From Entomomonas sp945283395 (GTDB lineage: Bacteria; Pseudomonadota; Gammaproteobacteria; Pseudomonadales; Pseudomonadaceae), in contig CAMLLC010000009.1 of NCBI GenBank assembly GCA_946480835.1, positions 1 through 64,000 of the forward strand: a stretch of 64,000 nucleotides of DNA. The letters run 5' to 3'. Numbering within the stretch: the first letter of the stretch is position 1; the number at the start of each line of letters is the position of its first letter. The notes under the pieces were generated by a model. It was not told the DNA's origin and did no database searches. It was given only the letters and a program-made list of their open reading frames with translations. Position numbers and translations under genes: made by a program. Positions 26,726 through 36,342 of this stretch are shown here, piece after piece.

Positions 26726-28587
26726 TAGTTATCACCTTTATAGCTTTGTTCATAATAGAATTTTCTACGTAGTAATTCAGAGGGGTCATCAGGGATGGTT
26801 CTCAGCCATTGTTGTAGTGATTCATTCTGTTCCTGTTGCAGATTATCGGTAGCGGAAGGTTGATTAGGGGCAGAATGCTCTAGTTCTTTGGCTTGGTTCT
26901 GTTTGACAGAATGATTTTGAGTTCGTTGTTGGTTATTTTGTTGTGTTTGATTAGTTTGATGAGACGCTCTATTAGGAGATGTATCATTATCATTAGAAGA
27001 TGTTACAGGCTGATCTTGTTGATCATTAGTTTTAGTTGGCTGTTGTCCTTGTTGCTGTTGTTCTTTAGTTTGCGAAGAAGAACCTTGCGGCTGTTGTGAA
27101 GGCTGTGGTTGATTGTCAGACAAATGCTCGTTTTGTTGATGCTGAGCACTTTGCCCCGCACCTTTATTATCTTGCTTATTAGTAGCTGGTTGGCTATTTG
27201 GGTTTTGTTGCTGTTGCTTCTTTAATAGCGCTTCTACTAGTTGTTTATTTTTAATAGCTTGGGTAAAGTTAGGTTTAGCATTAATAGCTTTATTCCACTG
27301 AGCTATGGCTTCTTGATATTTTCCCTGACGAGCTAGGCTATTAGCATAGTTATAAATACCATCTGCTGAGGTTTCATTAGCAAAAATTTGTTCAGCTCGA
27401 GAATAATCTTTGTCCTCATAGAAAGAGTAACCTTGCCATTGTTTATTTTGAAATCTTTTGGCCGCTTCTTTTGGTTTGTGCTCTTGCAGCAAGTGTTGAC
27501 CTTGTTGGTCATTATTAAGCCATAATTTCTGCCATTCAGAGGCTTTAGCTGATTGTGGTGGTAAAGCTAATAATAATAAAGGTAAACAACATAACCAACC
27601 TTTGCGTGCTGCTAAAGCAGCTAATGCTAAGAGCGGGAGGAGTAGCCAATAACCTTGGTCTTGCCAGTAATCAGTTGTGCGTTTTTCCGTATCTACAAAA
27701 TGCCGCTTATTATTTTTTACATTCGATAAATCTAAGGTTTGAATATCATTATTATTTAAGGTAATGGTACTGTAGTGGCCTTTATTTGAATAGGCAAAAT
27801 TTTTTAAAGTGGTTGCTTCAAGTTTTGGTAAAATAATTTGTCCTTTAGAATCTTTAATAAAGCCCCCCGTGCTGGATGCAATAGGTGCCCCTTGACTTGT
27901 TCCTACACCTAATATATTTAAAGCAATAGGATGGTTGGCTAATAATTGATTAATGGCCGTTTGTTCTGCATCTGAAAGGCTCGTGGTGACCAGTAAAATT
28001 TGTCCTTCATTTATTTGCTGTGTATTAGCAAGCAGTTTAATAGCCTTAGCTATTGCTAGATCTGCTCTTTGTCCTATGCTTGGCATAATTTCGGGTGAAA
28101 TATAAGCTAGTAAATTAGCTATAGTAGCTTGGTCATCAGATAGTGGTACAAGAATATGCGCTGTGTTGGAGTAAACAATAACGGCGGTTTGGGCATCTTT
28201 GCGCGCTTTAACGATGTCTAGCACTTTACGCTTAGCACTCTGTAATCTACTAGGCGGTATGTCATTAGCTAACATTTTAGGTGTTAGGTCTAATACTATG
28301 ACAAGCGGTGAGTCTACTTTTAAAGGAGGTTGTTCGATATGTTGCCAACTAGGGCCTAGTAAAGCTAAAAAAGCTAATAGAACAGCCATGGTGAGAATAA
28401 TTTTAGGTAATGCAGACTCTTGAGCCGAGGTGCCACTCAGAAGCCATGGCTGGAAGTTAATTGGAATTATTTTTTGCCAAACACCATTTATTTGATGAGT
28501 ATGCCATAGTTTCCACATTAACCAGATGATCGCCGGTAAAATGACTAAGAAAAGCGGCCGTTGCCAATGTGGCCAAAAAAAGCTCAT
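26725..28587 (-). CDS. BatB-BatC fusion: von Willebrand A plus TPR protein
   Basis: This is a 620-residue inner-membrane protein. Two N-terminal hydrophobic helices (about 10-27 and 62-80) precede a vWA domain (about 92-280). A further membrane segment (about 315-345) is followed by a TPR region (about 370-455), including 'YNYANSLARQGKYQEAIAQWNKAI'. A very low-complexity Q/N/S-rich tail (about 460-590) ends in the conserved 'LRTIPDDPSELLRRKFYYE' motif of BatB/C fusions. The metal-ion site is degenerate: the DxSxS motif reads DLTPK. It overlaps batA by four bases. Confidence 0.88.
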   Translation of the reverse strand: MSFFWPHWQRPLFLVILPAIIWLMWKLWHTHQINGVWQKIIPINFQPWLLSGTSAQESALPKIILTMAVLLAFLALLGPSWQHIEQPPLKVDSPLVIVLDLTPKMLANDIPPSRLQSAKRKVLDIVKARKDAQTAVIVYSNTAHILVPLSDDQATIANLLAYISPEIMPSIGQRADLAIAKAIKLLANTQQINEGQILLVTTSLSDAEQTAINQLLANHPIALNILGVGTSQGAPIASSTGGFIKDSKGQIILPKLEATTLKNFAYSNKGHYSTITLNNNDIQTLDLSNVKNNKRHFVDTEKRTTDYWQDQGYWLLLPLLALAALAARKGWLCCLPLLLLALPPQSAKASEWQKLWLNNDQQGQHLLQEHKPKEAAKRFQNKQWQGYSFYEDKDYSRAEQIFANETSADGIYNYANSLARQGKYQEAIAQWNKAINAKPNFTQAIKNKQLVEALLKKQQQQNPNSQPATNKQDNKGAGQSAQHQQNEHLSDNQPQPSQQPQGSSSQTKEQQQQGQQPTKTNDQQDQPVTSSNDNDTSPNRASHQTNQTQQNNQQRTQNHSVKQNQAKELEHSAPNQPSATDNLQQEQNESLQQWLRTIPDDPSELLRRKFYYEQSYKGDN

Positions 28588-29579
28588 AATGGCCTCCAGT
28601 TTCTTAATGGAGGATAAAGTTTAAAAATAATAAGAAACATAGTTAGCAATAAAGCAACTGCTAAGGGATAACTATAATATTCTTGAATATAGCGAGTTTG
28701 TTCTAAAGGTTGCTTTACAGGTTCTAATTTATTAAGGATTGCTGAAATTTTGGCAAGATCAGCTTCAGATCTGGCACGGAAATATTGTCCACCAGTTTCT
28801 TTAGCTATTTGTCTGAGACTGTCTTCATCTAAATCAGCGGATGCAGAATAATTAGTAAAACCATACCTAATCATTTTATCTGAGCCTATGCCTATGGTAT
28901 AAATTTTTACTTTAGCCTGAACCGCTAACTTAGTAGCGGCTGAGGGCTGGATATTGCCTGCATTATTTGAACCATCAGTTATAATAATCAAGACTCGGGA
29001 GTTTTCTGCTTGTCCATAAAGTCTTTTAGTGCCAAGGGCAATAGCGTCCCCTATAGCGGTTTGAGTCCCAGCAATACCTATCATAGCTTCATCTAACCAA
29101 GTTTTGACTGTTTTACGATCGAAGGTGAGAGGAGATTGTAAATAGGCATTACTGCCAAAGAGAATAAGTCCTACTCGGTCGCCATGCCTACTTTCTATAA
29201 AAGGCCCAAATAGTTTTTTGATTAAGCTAAGTCTGTCAACAAGTCTCCCTTGCCATGTCATATCACTTTCTTGCATAGAGCCAGAAGTATCTACTGCCAT
29301 TAGTAGATCACGTCCGGTAGGTTGAGAGGGCAAAGTGTCTCCTACCCACTGTGGACGGGCAGCCGCTATAACTAATGAGAGCCAAATAAATATCCATGGG
29401 AATAGAGTTGGCCATGAAGTACGGCTTGCATAAGTTGTTTGTCCTGATATAGCTGCTAGTTCTTCCAAAAAAGTAACATTAAGTGCTGTGGTATCTTGTT
29501 TTGCAGCTGGTAATAACCAACGTAACAACCAAGGCAAAGGTAAAAGAATGAATAGCCAAGGCCAAGCAAAGTCAAACAT
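28584..29579 (-). CDS. batA: BatA family von Willebrand A protein
   Basis: This is a 331-residue inner-membrane protein. N-terminal helices (about 6-20 and 55-75) are followed by a vWA domain (about 88-270) with an intact MIDAS 'AVDTSGSMQ' and downstream 'TDGSNNAG', so metal-dependent partner binding is plausible. A single C-terminal membrane helix lies at about 303-322. BatA and BatB are thought to assemble as a membrane complex handled by the MoxR ATPase. It overlaps the DUF4381 gene by eight bases and batB/C by four, indicating tightly coupled translation. Confidence 0.9.
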   Translation of the reverse strand: MFDFAWPWLFILLPLPWLLRWLLPAAKQDTTALNVTFLEELAAISGQTTYASRTSWPTLFPWIFIWLSLVIAAARPQWVGDTLPSQPTGRDLLMAVDTSGSMQESDMTWQGRLVDRLSLIKKLFGPFIESRHGDRVGLILFGSNAYLQSPLTFDRKTVKTWLDEAMIGIAGTQTAIGDAIALGTKRLYGQAENSRVLIIITDGSNNAGNIQPSAATKLAVQAKVKIYTIGIGSDKMIRYGFTNYSASADLDEDSLRQIAKETGGQYFRARSEADLAKISAILNKLEPVKQPLEQTRYIQEYYSYPLAVALLLTMFLIIFKLYPPLRNWRPL

Positions 29580-30075
29580 AATAGGTAATCCAATGTTCTA
29601 ATGCTGAATAAAGAGACTCTAGGGTCGTTTTATCTATGCAATAGTTAGCTTGATACTCGCCATCTACTAACATAGTAAATTGATTAATATGAGCAGTTGG
29701 GCATTTGCTATCTAAAAAATTAAGCCAAGCATGTCCTATTAATACCTTAGAGTTTTCTGTGGGATATTGACTATTACAAATTCTCTTAAGAAGATCATTA
29801 ATGTGTTGTAACCATTCTCCAGCGGGTTGATCATAAGGTATCGGAAGGTTGTTTAATACTTTTAGAGCAGTTTGACGCATTGAATCCGGTGTAGTAACAG
29901 GGCTAGTAACAGTTTTGGGCGAGTTAGTTCTTTGAGTAATAACACGCCGCACTATAATAACTAATATTAGTAAAGCGAAACCAGCCATTAAGATCCACCA
30001 AATAGGAGCTAATGGCCACCAACCTACTGGAGGGGGAGCTATTAAAGGTTCTAAAGGCAGTTGTTGAGGATCCAT
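29572..30075 (-). CDS. DUF4381 membrane protein
   Basis: This is a 167-residue protein with a proline-rich N-terminus ('LPLEPLIAPPPVGWWPLAPIWW'), one membrane helix (about 28-45) and a cytosolic helical domain. The opening motif and position between a DUF58 gene and batA identify it as the DUF4381 component of MoxR-Bat clusters. Its biochemical role is unknown. It starts 14 bases after the DUF58 gene and overlaps batA by eight bases. Confidence 0.87.
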   Translation of the reverse strand: MDPQQLPLEPLIAPPPVGWWPLAPIWWILMAGFALLILVIIVRRVITQRTNSPKTVTSPVTTPDSMRQTALKVLNNLPIPYDQPAGEWLQHINDLLKRICNSQYPTENSKVLIGHAWLNFLDSKCPTAHINQFTMLVDGEYQANYCIDKTTLESLYSALEHWITYYV

Positions 30076-30089
30076 AACTTTTTATAACC

Positions 30090-31040
30090 TTAACGTTGTT
30101 TATCTACTAGTGGTTTAATTTGTTCTATTAAGTCTTGTTCAGTATTAATGGGAAATAATTTAGCCGCTATTTTTTTTGTTAACTCCTGCCATTGTTGTTG
30201 TCGCTGTATAGCTTGCTGAGTATAGGCTGCTCTTATTTTGTGATTATTAGTATCTAGCATAAGCTGTTGCCCGCCTTGCGCAAACCGTAAATAGCCAGCT
30301 TGAGGTAACTCATGGTCTATGGGATCATAGACAGGTAATAAAACAATATCCATGTGAATTGCTAAATGTTGTAAAATTTGTTGGCTGGCAAAGTCAAGCG
30401 AGCGTTCATCTATGATGATAAACAATAAACTACCAGGTCGTAAAACTTCTTTAGCTTGTTTAAATGCCAGCAGTAAATTATTAGTTAGCACAGGAGTTAA
30501 TGGTTCATTAATAAGCTGTGAATTCATCTGACTTAAGTAATTAATAAATTGTAGCAGGCTTCTTTTAGTTAAGCGGGGGCGTACTACTCTTTGCTCTAAT
30601 TCATTAAAAACAAGCCCTCCTATTCTATCGTTATTATCTAAAGCTGCCCAACCTAATAGGCTAGCTAAGCGTGTACAAACAACTGATTTGAGACTTTGTC
30701 CAGTGCCTAAGAAGAGTGATTTAGTTTGTTCTACTAATAAAAATACTGGGCGTTCTTTTTCTTCATGAAATAATTTTGTATGAACTTGTTGGCTACGGGC
30801 AGTCACACGCCAATCAATACTTCTGATATCATCACCAGGTAGATAAACTCTCACTTGATCAAAATCTACACCGCGCCCTCTGAGTTTTGAATGATGCGCA
30901 CCTACTAGTGGGCTACGCCTATTATTAGCATTGAATAAAGTTAGACCTTTTAGTAGATAACGCATTTCTAGCAGCTCTTCAAGGCTAGTGTGTACTCCTT
31001 TTTCGTTGGGGATAGGATTCATGGAGGCTGAGTTAGACAT
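30090..31040 (-). CDS. DUF58 domain protein
   Basis: This is a 316-residue soluble protein. The DUF58 core is clear in 'GRGVDFDQVRVYLPGDDIRSIDW' (about 54-76), then 'VTARSQQVHTKLFHEEKERPVFLLVE'. A vWA-like fold follows with a degenerate metal site. DUF58 proteins accompany MoxR ATPases and are believed to be their substrate or adaptor. It sits two bases after moxR and 14 before the DUF4381 gene. Confidence 0.9.
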   Translation of the reverse strand: MSNSASMNPIPNEKGVHTSLEELLEMRYLLKGLTLFNANNRRSPLVGAHHSKLRGRGVDFDQVRVYLPGDDIRSIDWRVTARSQQVHTKLFHEEKERPVFLLVEQTKSLFLGTGQSLKSVVCTRLASLLGWAALDNNDRIGGLVFNELEQRVVRPRLTKRSLLQFINYLSQMNSQLINEPLTPVLTNNLLLAFKQAKEVLRPGSLLFIIIDERSLDFASQQILQHLAIHMDIVLLPVYDPIDHELPQAGYLRFAQGGQQLMLDTNNHKIRAAYTQQAIQRQQQWQELTKKIAAKLFPINTEQDLIEQIKPLVDKQR

Positions 31041-31042
31041 GA

Positions 31043-32002
31043 TTAAGCAACGGGAACATCATCTATAATACGTTGTATCACTTGATCTTGAGTAATACCC
31101 TGTGCTTCAGCTTCAAAAGATAGAATTAAACGATGTCTTAGCACGTCGAAAATTACTGCTTGGATATCTTCAGGGCTAACAAAGTCTCTTTCTTTAAGCC
31201 ATGCATGGGCTCGCGCACATTTATCTAAAGCAATAGTGGCACGCGGGCTACCACCATAACTTAACCAATCAGCCAATTGTGCATCATAACGTTCAGGGGT
31301 ACGAGTAGCCATAATGAGTTGTACAAGGTATTCTTCTACCGCATCTGCCATATACAGTTGCATTATGTCTTTGCGAGCCTCAAAAATGGCTTGTTGGTTG
31401 ACTTTCTGGGGAGCCTTTGTTTCTCCATGTAATGCTTCATTTCTATTTAATTGTAGAATTTGTCGCTCTACATTGGATTCAGGATAGCCAATTTTTACAT
31501 GCATGAGAAAGCGATCTAACTGAGCTTCAGGCAATGGATAAGTCCCTTCCTGTTCAATCGGGTTTTGAGTAGCCATTACTAAGAATAAAGCAGGAAGACA
31601 ATAGGTTGTATTGCCAACAGAAACTTGTCGTTCGGCCATAGCTTCTAATAAGGCAGATTGTACTTTAGCAGGGGCACGATTTATTTCATCAGCGAGAATA
31701 AGATTATGAAAGATAGGGCCTTCTTGAAAAGAAAAGGTAGCCGTTTCAGCTCGGTAAATATCACTTCCAGTAATATCGGCTGGTAATAGATCAGGAGTAA
31801 ATTGAATACGCTGAAAACTCGCTTCCATTCCTTCTGAAAGTTCTTTAATGGCTTTGGTTTTGGCTAAACCGGGAGCCCCTTCTACCAAAATATGGCCATC
31901 GGCTAATAAAGCAATGAGTAATCGCTCTATAAGCTTATCTTGACCTAAGATTTGACTTGCTAAAAATTGGCGAAGTCCAAGTAATTCAGCACGGTATTGC
32001 AT
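31043..32002 (-). CDS. moxR: MoxR family AAA+ ATPase
   Basis: This is a 319-residue AAA+ ATPase of the MoxR group, the chaperone-like first gene of the Bat operon. Walker A is the family variant 'EGAPGLAKTKA' (A for the usual second G, normal in MoxR), Walker B is 'LILADEINRAPAKVQ', and sensor 1 is 'LVMATQNPIEQEGTYPLPEAQLDRF'. The C-terminal lid domain includes 'YGGSPRATIALDKCARAHA'. It probably powers assembly or metal insertion of the vWA partners BatA and BatB/C; that is family-level inference. The promoter should lie in the 135 bases upstream of 32002. Confidence 0.93.
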   Translation of the reverse strand: MQYRAELLGLRQFLASQILGQDKLIERLLIALLADGHILVEGAPGLAKTKAIKELSEGMEASFQRIQFTPDLLPADITGSDIYRAETATFSFQEGPIFHNLILADEINRAPAKVQSALLEAMAERQVSVGNTTYCLPALFLVMATQNPIEQEGTYPLPEAQLDRFLMHVKIGYPESNVERQILQLNRNEALHGETKAPQKVNQQAIFEARKDIMQLYMADAVEEYLVQLIMATRTPERYDAQLADWLSYGGSPRATIALDKCARAHAWLKERDFVSPEDIQAVIFDVLRHRLILSFEAEAQGITQDQVIQRIIDDVPVA

Positions 32003-32137
32003 GGATAATTTCCTTTTAAGTTAAGGCCATTAAAAATATGAAATAATAAATAGTATTTTAAATGACAATAATATCCCCTATTAATTAGCAAGAACATTAT
32101 GAAGATTGCAACAAAATATGGCAATTTAAAGCATAAG

Positions 32138-32722
32138 TTACTTGTTATTTTTTAGTAATGCAGGTTTTTCATCCGGAGCATGGCAAAGTAAATAGAGGCT
32201 TGTGAGTAATTCCGGGATTCGCTCCAACATGTCGGCCACTAAGTCATTATCTTGCATTACATCAGCAAACTCGGTTTCTTCTTCAAACAGTTTAGACCCT
32301 ACCATGATGGGTAGTAACAATTCGCTAACTTCTTCTTCTTTATTAGCGAACCACGCATCTTCTCTTAAAAATACCCCTTCCATAAAGCCAATACACCATT
32401 CATGTATTTGGGATTCTTCTAAATCTTCACCAGGGTCAAGATCGCAAGGTAGCGTAAAATCTTCTTCAGAAAAAAGAGCTCGTAGAATCTGCATTTTTAA
32501 ACCTATTAAGGCTTTTTCTACTTCTCTACGCTCTTCATCGGAAGTAAATAGGGGATTTTCACCAAATAAAATATCTAGCCATTCTTGTTCAGGAATATCT
32601 AAAGGGCAGATACAAAGCGAAGTTAGATAACCATGAGCTTGGATATAGGTCATCATTTCTTCATGGATATCTTGATCCAAGAAAGCTTGCAATGAGTTAT
32701 TAGCATTCATTGTAAATACCAT
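32138..32722 (-). CDS. UPF0149 (YecA-like) family protein
   Basis: This is a 194-residue acidic soluble protein of the UPF0149 family. 'AHGYLTSLCICPLDIPEQEWLDILFG' and 'EWCIGFMEGVFLREDAWF' are the family's two signature segments. It lacks the C-terminal SEC-C zinc motif of full YecA. Function is unknown. The first ATG at 32722 is preferred because AAGGT lies seven bases before it. It is divergent from recQ, matching the recQ-UPF0149 neighbourhood of pseudomonads. Confidence 0.85.
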   Translation of the reverse strand: MVFTMNANNSLQAFLDQDIHEEMMTYIQAHGYLTSLCICPLDIPEQEWLDILFGENPLFTSDEERREVEKALIGLKMQILRALFSEEDFTLPCDLDPGEDLEESQIHEWCIGFMEGVFLREDAWFANKEEEVSELLLPIMVGSKLFEEETEFADVMQDNDLVADMLERIPELLTSLYLLCHAPDEKPALLKNNK

Positions 32723-32862
32723 AGAGTCTACCTTAACAGAGAACTAATACCAACATAGTAGAACATATTACGACTTATTTCATGTATTTTCTTCATTAAT
32801 TTGTTATTTATAGCCTATTCTGTGGTGTATTTGTATAATTCACGGATGAATTTGGAGTATTT

Positions 32863-34980
32863 ATGCAAAAGCAAGCATTATCCATTTTAAAAAGTATCTT
32901 TGGTTATGATTCTTTTCGAGGCCAGCAAGCTGCTATTATAGATCACATAGTCAGGGGTAAGGATGCACTAGTATTAATGCCTACAGGGGGAGGTAAATCT
33001 ATTTGTTTCCAGATTCCTGCGATGTTAAAAGATGGTTTGGCTGTGGTTATTTCGCCACTTATTGCGTTAATGCAAGATCAAGTTATAACATTAAATGAAT
33101 TAGGTATTAAAGCGGCAGCCCTGAATTCTTCGCTGTCAGCGCAGCAACAAAGAGACATTGCTAGAGATTTAATGGCAGGTAAAATAAAATTTCTGTATGT
33201 TGCTCCAGAGCGTCTTGTGCAAGAGCGGATGTTGAGTTTTTTGCAACATTTACCTATCGCACTATTTGCTATAGATGAAGCCCATTGTGTATCTCAATGG
33301 GGGCATGATTTTCGCCCTGAGTATTTACAACTTGGTCAGTTGGCTAAATTATTTGGTGATGTTCCTCGTGTAGCGCTTACTGCAACAGCTGACACTAGAA
33401 CACAACAAGAGATTGTTGACAAGTTACAACTTCATCAGGCTAAAACGTTTGTAGCTAGTTTTGATAGACCTAATATTTTTTATCGTATTCAGTCAAAAGA
33501 ACAACCCCGTAAGCAATTGTTAAATTTTTTAATTGATAAGAAAGAAGTAGCGGGTATCGTTTATTGTATGTCTCGCAAAAGGGTTGAAGAAACGGCAGCG
33601 TTTTTATGTAGTCAAGGTTATAATGCATTGCCCTATCATGCAGGATTATCGAGTGAGATAAGAAATACCAATCAGCAAAGATTTATCAATGAAGAAGGGA
33701 TAATCATGGTAGCAACCATAGCTTTTGGTATGGGCATTGACAAGCCAAATGTTAGGTTTGTCGCCCATTTAGACTTGCCTAAAAGCTTAGAAGCTTATTA
33801 TCAAGAGACAGGGCGAGCTGGGCGTGATGGGTTACCCTCTGAAGCTTGGATGGTATATGGTCTGCAAGATGTCTTGCTTAATCAACAGTTAATAGTGCAA
33901 TCAGAGGCTAGTGAACAGCATAAAAAAGTTGAATTATATAAGTTGCAGGCTATGTTAGCACTTTGTGAGGAAACACGTTGCCGCCGCCAAGTATTATTAG
34001 CCTATTTTGATGAGGTATTAGCTGAGCCTTGTGGCTATTGTGATAATTGCCGTGATAATGTACAAACATGGGATGCCACAGAAGCGGCTAGAAAAGCGTT
34101 ATCAGCTATTTATAGAACAGGGCAGCGCTATGGGGTAGGGCATTTAGTAGATGTATTATTAGGGCGTGGCACGGACAAAGTCAGGGAGTTAGGACATCAA
34201 TATTTATCAGTGTTTGGCATAGGTAAACAAATAGCTGAAAAGACTTGGCGAACTTTGTTTCGACAATTAATTATTAGAAATTTGGTAACAATAGATTTAG
34301 AGGGTTTTTCAGGATTACGTCTTACTGACAATTGTAGAGCTGTATTAAGAGGCGAAGAAAAATTACAGTTAAGGGTTGATCAAATTCCTAAACTCGATAA
34401 ACCAAGGACAGTTATTCATCATGTTAGGGAAGATGAGAAAAAGCTATGGGAAGCCTTACGTACTTTACGAAGAAGATTGGCAGAGGAGCATAATGTACCA
34501 CCATATGTTATCTTCCATGATGCGACAATACTTGAAATGTTAAGATTAAAACCTCGTACTCTGGGTGATATGGCCATGATAAATGGTATTGGTAGTCATA
34601 AGTTAGAAAATTATGGTCCGGCTTTTCTGGAGGTTATCAATGGAGAGCAATCAGTTAGCGATTCAAGAGCAAGAGATATTCAATATGAAATAATAGCGTT
34701 GGCAAGGGCGGGTATGGTTGTAGAACAAATAGCACATAAATTAAACTGTACATCTAGGGTAGTGTATAGAGCATTAGCAGAGGCTATAAGCCAACAACAA
34801 CTTTCTTTAGAACAAGCCTTGGATTTACCAGAGGATTTGTTAGATAGGATTAGACATTCATTTTTAGAGGAAGAGGGTAAGTTAGCTTCCGTCCCTAAGG
34901 TTTATAAACAATTAGGTGGAGAGGTTGAAGAAGGTGTTCTATACTGTGTGCATTCAGCATTAGCGGATATATTCGGTTAG
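32863..34980 (+). CDS. recQ: ATP-dependent DNA helicase RecQ
   Basis: This 705-residue 3'-5' helicase acts in recombination and replication-fork repair. The two RecA-like domains (about 10-340) hold Walker A 'PTGGGKS' with K45, the DEAH box in 'AIDEAHCVSQWGHDFRPEY', and motif VI 'YYQETGRAGRDG'. Zinc cysteines are C373, C390, C393 and C396. A winged-helix domain follows (about 405-510), and an HRDC domain (about 525-600) contains 'EEHNVPPYVIFHDATILEM'. About 100 extra residues follow HRDC, as in pseudomonad RecQ. The phosphatase gene begins five bases after the stop. Confidence 0.97.
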   Translation: MQKQALSILKSIFGYDSFRGQQAAIIDHIVRGKDALVLMPTGGGKSICFQIPAMLKDGLAVVISPLIALMQDQVITLNELGIKAAALNSSLSAQQQRDIARDLMAGKIKFLYVAPERLVQERMLSFLQHLPIALFAIDEAHCVSQWGHDFRPEYLQLGQLAKLFGDVPRVALTATADTRTQQEIVDKLQLHQAKTFVASFDRPNIFYRIQSKEQPRKQLLNFLIDKKEVAGIVYCMSRKRVEETAAFLCSQGYNALPYHAGLSSEIRNTNQQRFINEEGIIMVATIAFGMGIDKPNVRFVAHLDLPKSLEAYYQETGRAGRDGLPSEAWMVYGLQDVLLNQQLIVQSEASEQHKKVELYKLQAMLALCEETRCRRQVLLAYFDEVLAEPCGYCDNCRDNVQTWDATEAARKALSAIYRTGQRYGVGHLVDVLLGRGTDKVRELGHQYLSVFGIGKQIAEKTWRTLFRQLIIRNLVTIDLEGFSGLRLTDNCRAVLRGEEKLQLRVDQIPKLDKPRTVIHHVREDEKKLWEALRTLRRRLAEEHNVPPYVIFHDATILEMLRLKPRTLGDMAMINGIGSHKLENYGPAFLEVINGEQSVSDSRARDIQYEIIALARAGMVVEQIAHKLNCTSRVVYRALAEAISQQQLSLEQALDLPEDLLDRIRHSFLEEEGKLASVPKVYKQLGGEVEEGVLYCVHSALADIFG

Positions 34981-34985
34981 CTTAT

Positions 34986-35699
34986 ATGATGGAAAAGATC
35001 ATTAATTTTCGAGACTTAGGGGGATTGGTTAACCTACAAGGGCAGCGAATTTACAAGGGTAAACTGTTTCGCTCGGCTAATCCTTGTGTTGGCTCTGCAA
35101 AAGATTGTGGGTATTTACAAAACCTTAAGTTAGATGAAATTGTTGATTTTCGAAGTATAGAAGAAAAACGAAATAATGAGCAATTTTTTACTCAGCAGTT
35201 CAATTGTGTGGCTAAACCCATCTTTACAGGTAATATAGTGGAGCTCATAAATGAACAACTTGATAGTGAGCAGGCTAAATCTGCTATGTGCATGGTATAT
35301 AAGCGTTTTCCTGTCGACTTTAAACAAGAGTTTCGATATTTATTGAAACTTGCTGAGCAAAGCAAAGTATTGTTGTATCATTGTACGGCAGGTAAAGATA
35401 GAACTGGATTTGCAACTTTCTTATTATTAAGTGCTTTAGGAGTTGCTGAACAATCTATTATGGATGAATATTTACTTTCAAATGAAGTGGTTAGTATTTT
35501 AAAACAACAACTAGCAGATTTATTAGAGGGTTTTGCGCCTGATGCAGACATTTGGGAAGCTTTTTTAAGTGTTTATCCAGTTTATTTAGAAACAGCTATA
35601 GCTGTCATAAATAAACAGTATGGAGGCGTGTATCGCTATCTAACAGATACCTTGGGCATTGATATTAGAGCCATACGTCAACACTATTTAGAGAATTGA
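34986..35699 (+). CDS. Tyrosine-protein phosphatase (dual-specificity, DSP3-like)
   Basis: This 237-residue cytosolic cysteine phosphatase opens with 'NFRDLGGLVNLQGQRIYKGKLFRSANP', typical of the bacterial tyrosine phosphatase family related to LipA/MptpB. The P-loop C-x5-R motif is 'HCTAGKDRTG', complete with nucleophile Cys and Arg. The general-acid loop is probably within 'VDFRSIEEKRN'. Substrates could be phosphoproteins or phosphoinositides, and cannot be resolved from sequence. It lies five bases after recQ with no clear Shine-Dalgarno, and its end nearly overlaps the DUF2726 gene, suggesting a three-gene unit. Confidence 0.85.
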   Translation: MMEKIINFRDLGGLVNLQGQRIYKGKLFRSANPCVGSAKDCGYLQNLKLDEIVDFRSIEEKRNNEQFFTQQFNCVAKPIFTGNIVELINEQLDSEQAKSAMCMVYKRFPVDFKQEFRYLLKLAEQSKVLLYHCTAGKDRTGFATFLLLSALGVAEQSIMDEYLLSNEVVSILKQQLADLLEGFAPDADIWEAFLSVYPVYLETAIAVINKQYGGVYRYLTDTLGIDIRAIRQHYLEN

Positions 35700-35701
35700 G
35701 C

Positions 35702-36187
35702 ATGGTTATAAACAAGGAGCAATTCCTGTCATTGTTGCTTTATCTATTGTTGCTTATTGGTGGGCTTTTCCTAGTGCTACTGCTTGTGTTGCTATTAAAT
35801 AAAACACAACGATGGCCTTATAAAAAAGTGGCTATTATGTCGGAAGTTGAAAAAAATTTTTATAAGCAATTACAGCTTGCCTTCCCGCAGTATCACCTTT
35901 TTGTACAAGTACAGTTATCACGTATTATTAGACCTCCTAAAGGCAAAAATGAATTGAAATGGCTTAATAAAATTTGGCGTTTAAGTGTCGATTATGTGCT
36001 AGTAGATAATGAATTTATCACGGTTGCTGTGATAGAGTTAGATGATGCGAGTCATTCGCATCCTCACAGAAAGGAGGCTGATTTGAGAAAGGATAAGGCA
36101 TTAAAGGCGGCTGGAGTTCATTTAATCAGAATTAGAACTGATCAAATACCTTCTAACCAGAAGTTATTAGCCCTAGTGAATAGATAA
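35702..36187 (+). CDS. Membrane-anchored DUF2726 protein
   Basis: This is a 161-residue protein with one N-terminal transmembrane helix (about 8-32, 'LLLYLLLLIGGLFLVLLLVL') and a cytosolic DUF2726 domain. The domain runs from 'MSEVEKNFYKQLQLAFPQYHLF' to 'VHLIRIRTDQIP' and is predicted to adopt a restriction-endonuclease-like fold. 'VAVIELDDASH' and 'RKEADLRKDKALKAAGV' hold the acidic and basic residues conserved in that fold, so nuclease activity is possible but unproven. The open frame extends two codons upstream to a TTG that would overlap the phosphatase stop. I prefer the ATG at 35702. Confidence 0.78.
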   Translation: MVINKEQFLSLLLYLLLLIGGLFLVLLLVLLLNKTQRWPYKKVAIMSEVEKNFYKQLQLAFPQYHLFVQVQLSRIIRPPKGKNELKWLNKIWRLSVDYVLVDNEFITVAVIELDDASHSHPHRKEADLRKDKALKAAGVHLIRIRTDQIPSNQKLLALVNR

Positions 36188-36342
36188 AAATTCTAGCGTG
36201 AGATATTAAGAAATAATTAACTATTAATCTAGCATAGGCAATTGCTAAGAATTCTGTTATTGTTTAAATGCTATTTTGAACTATCTAAAATAAGCGCATA
36301 TCATTGATTTATAATAAAATAATATAGGTTTTAAGTATTGGT

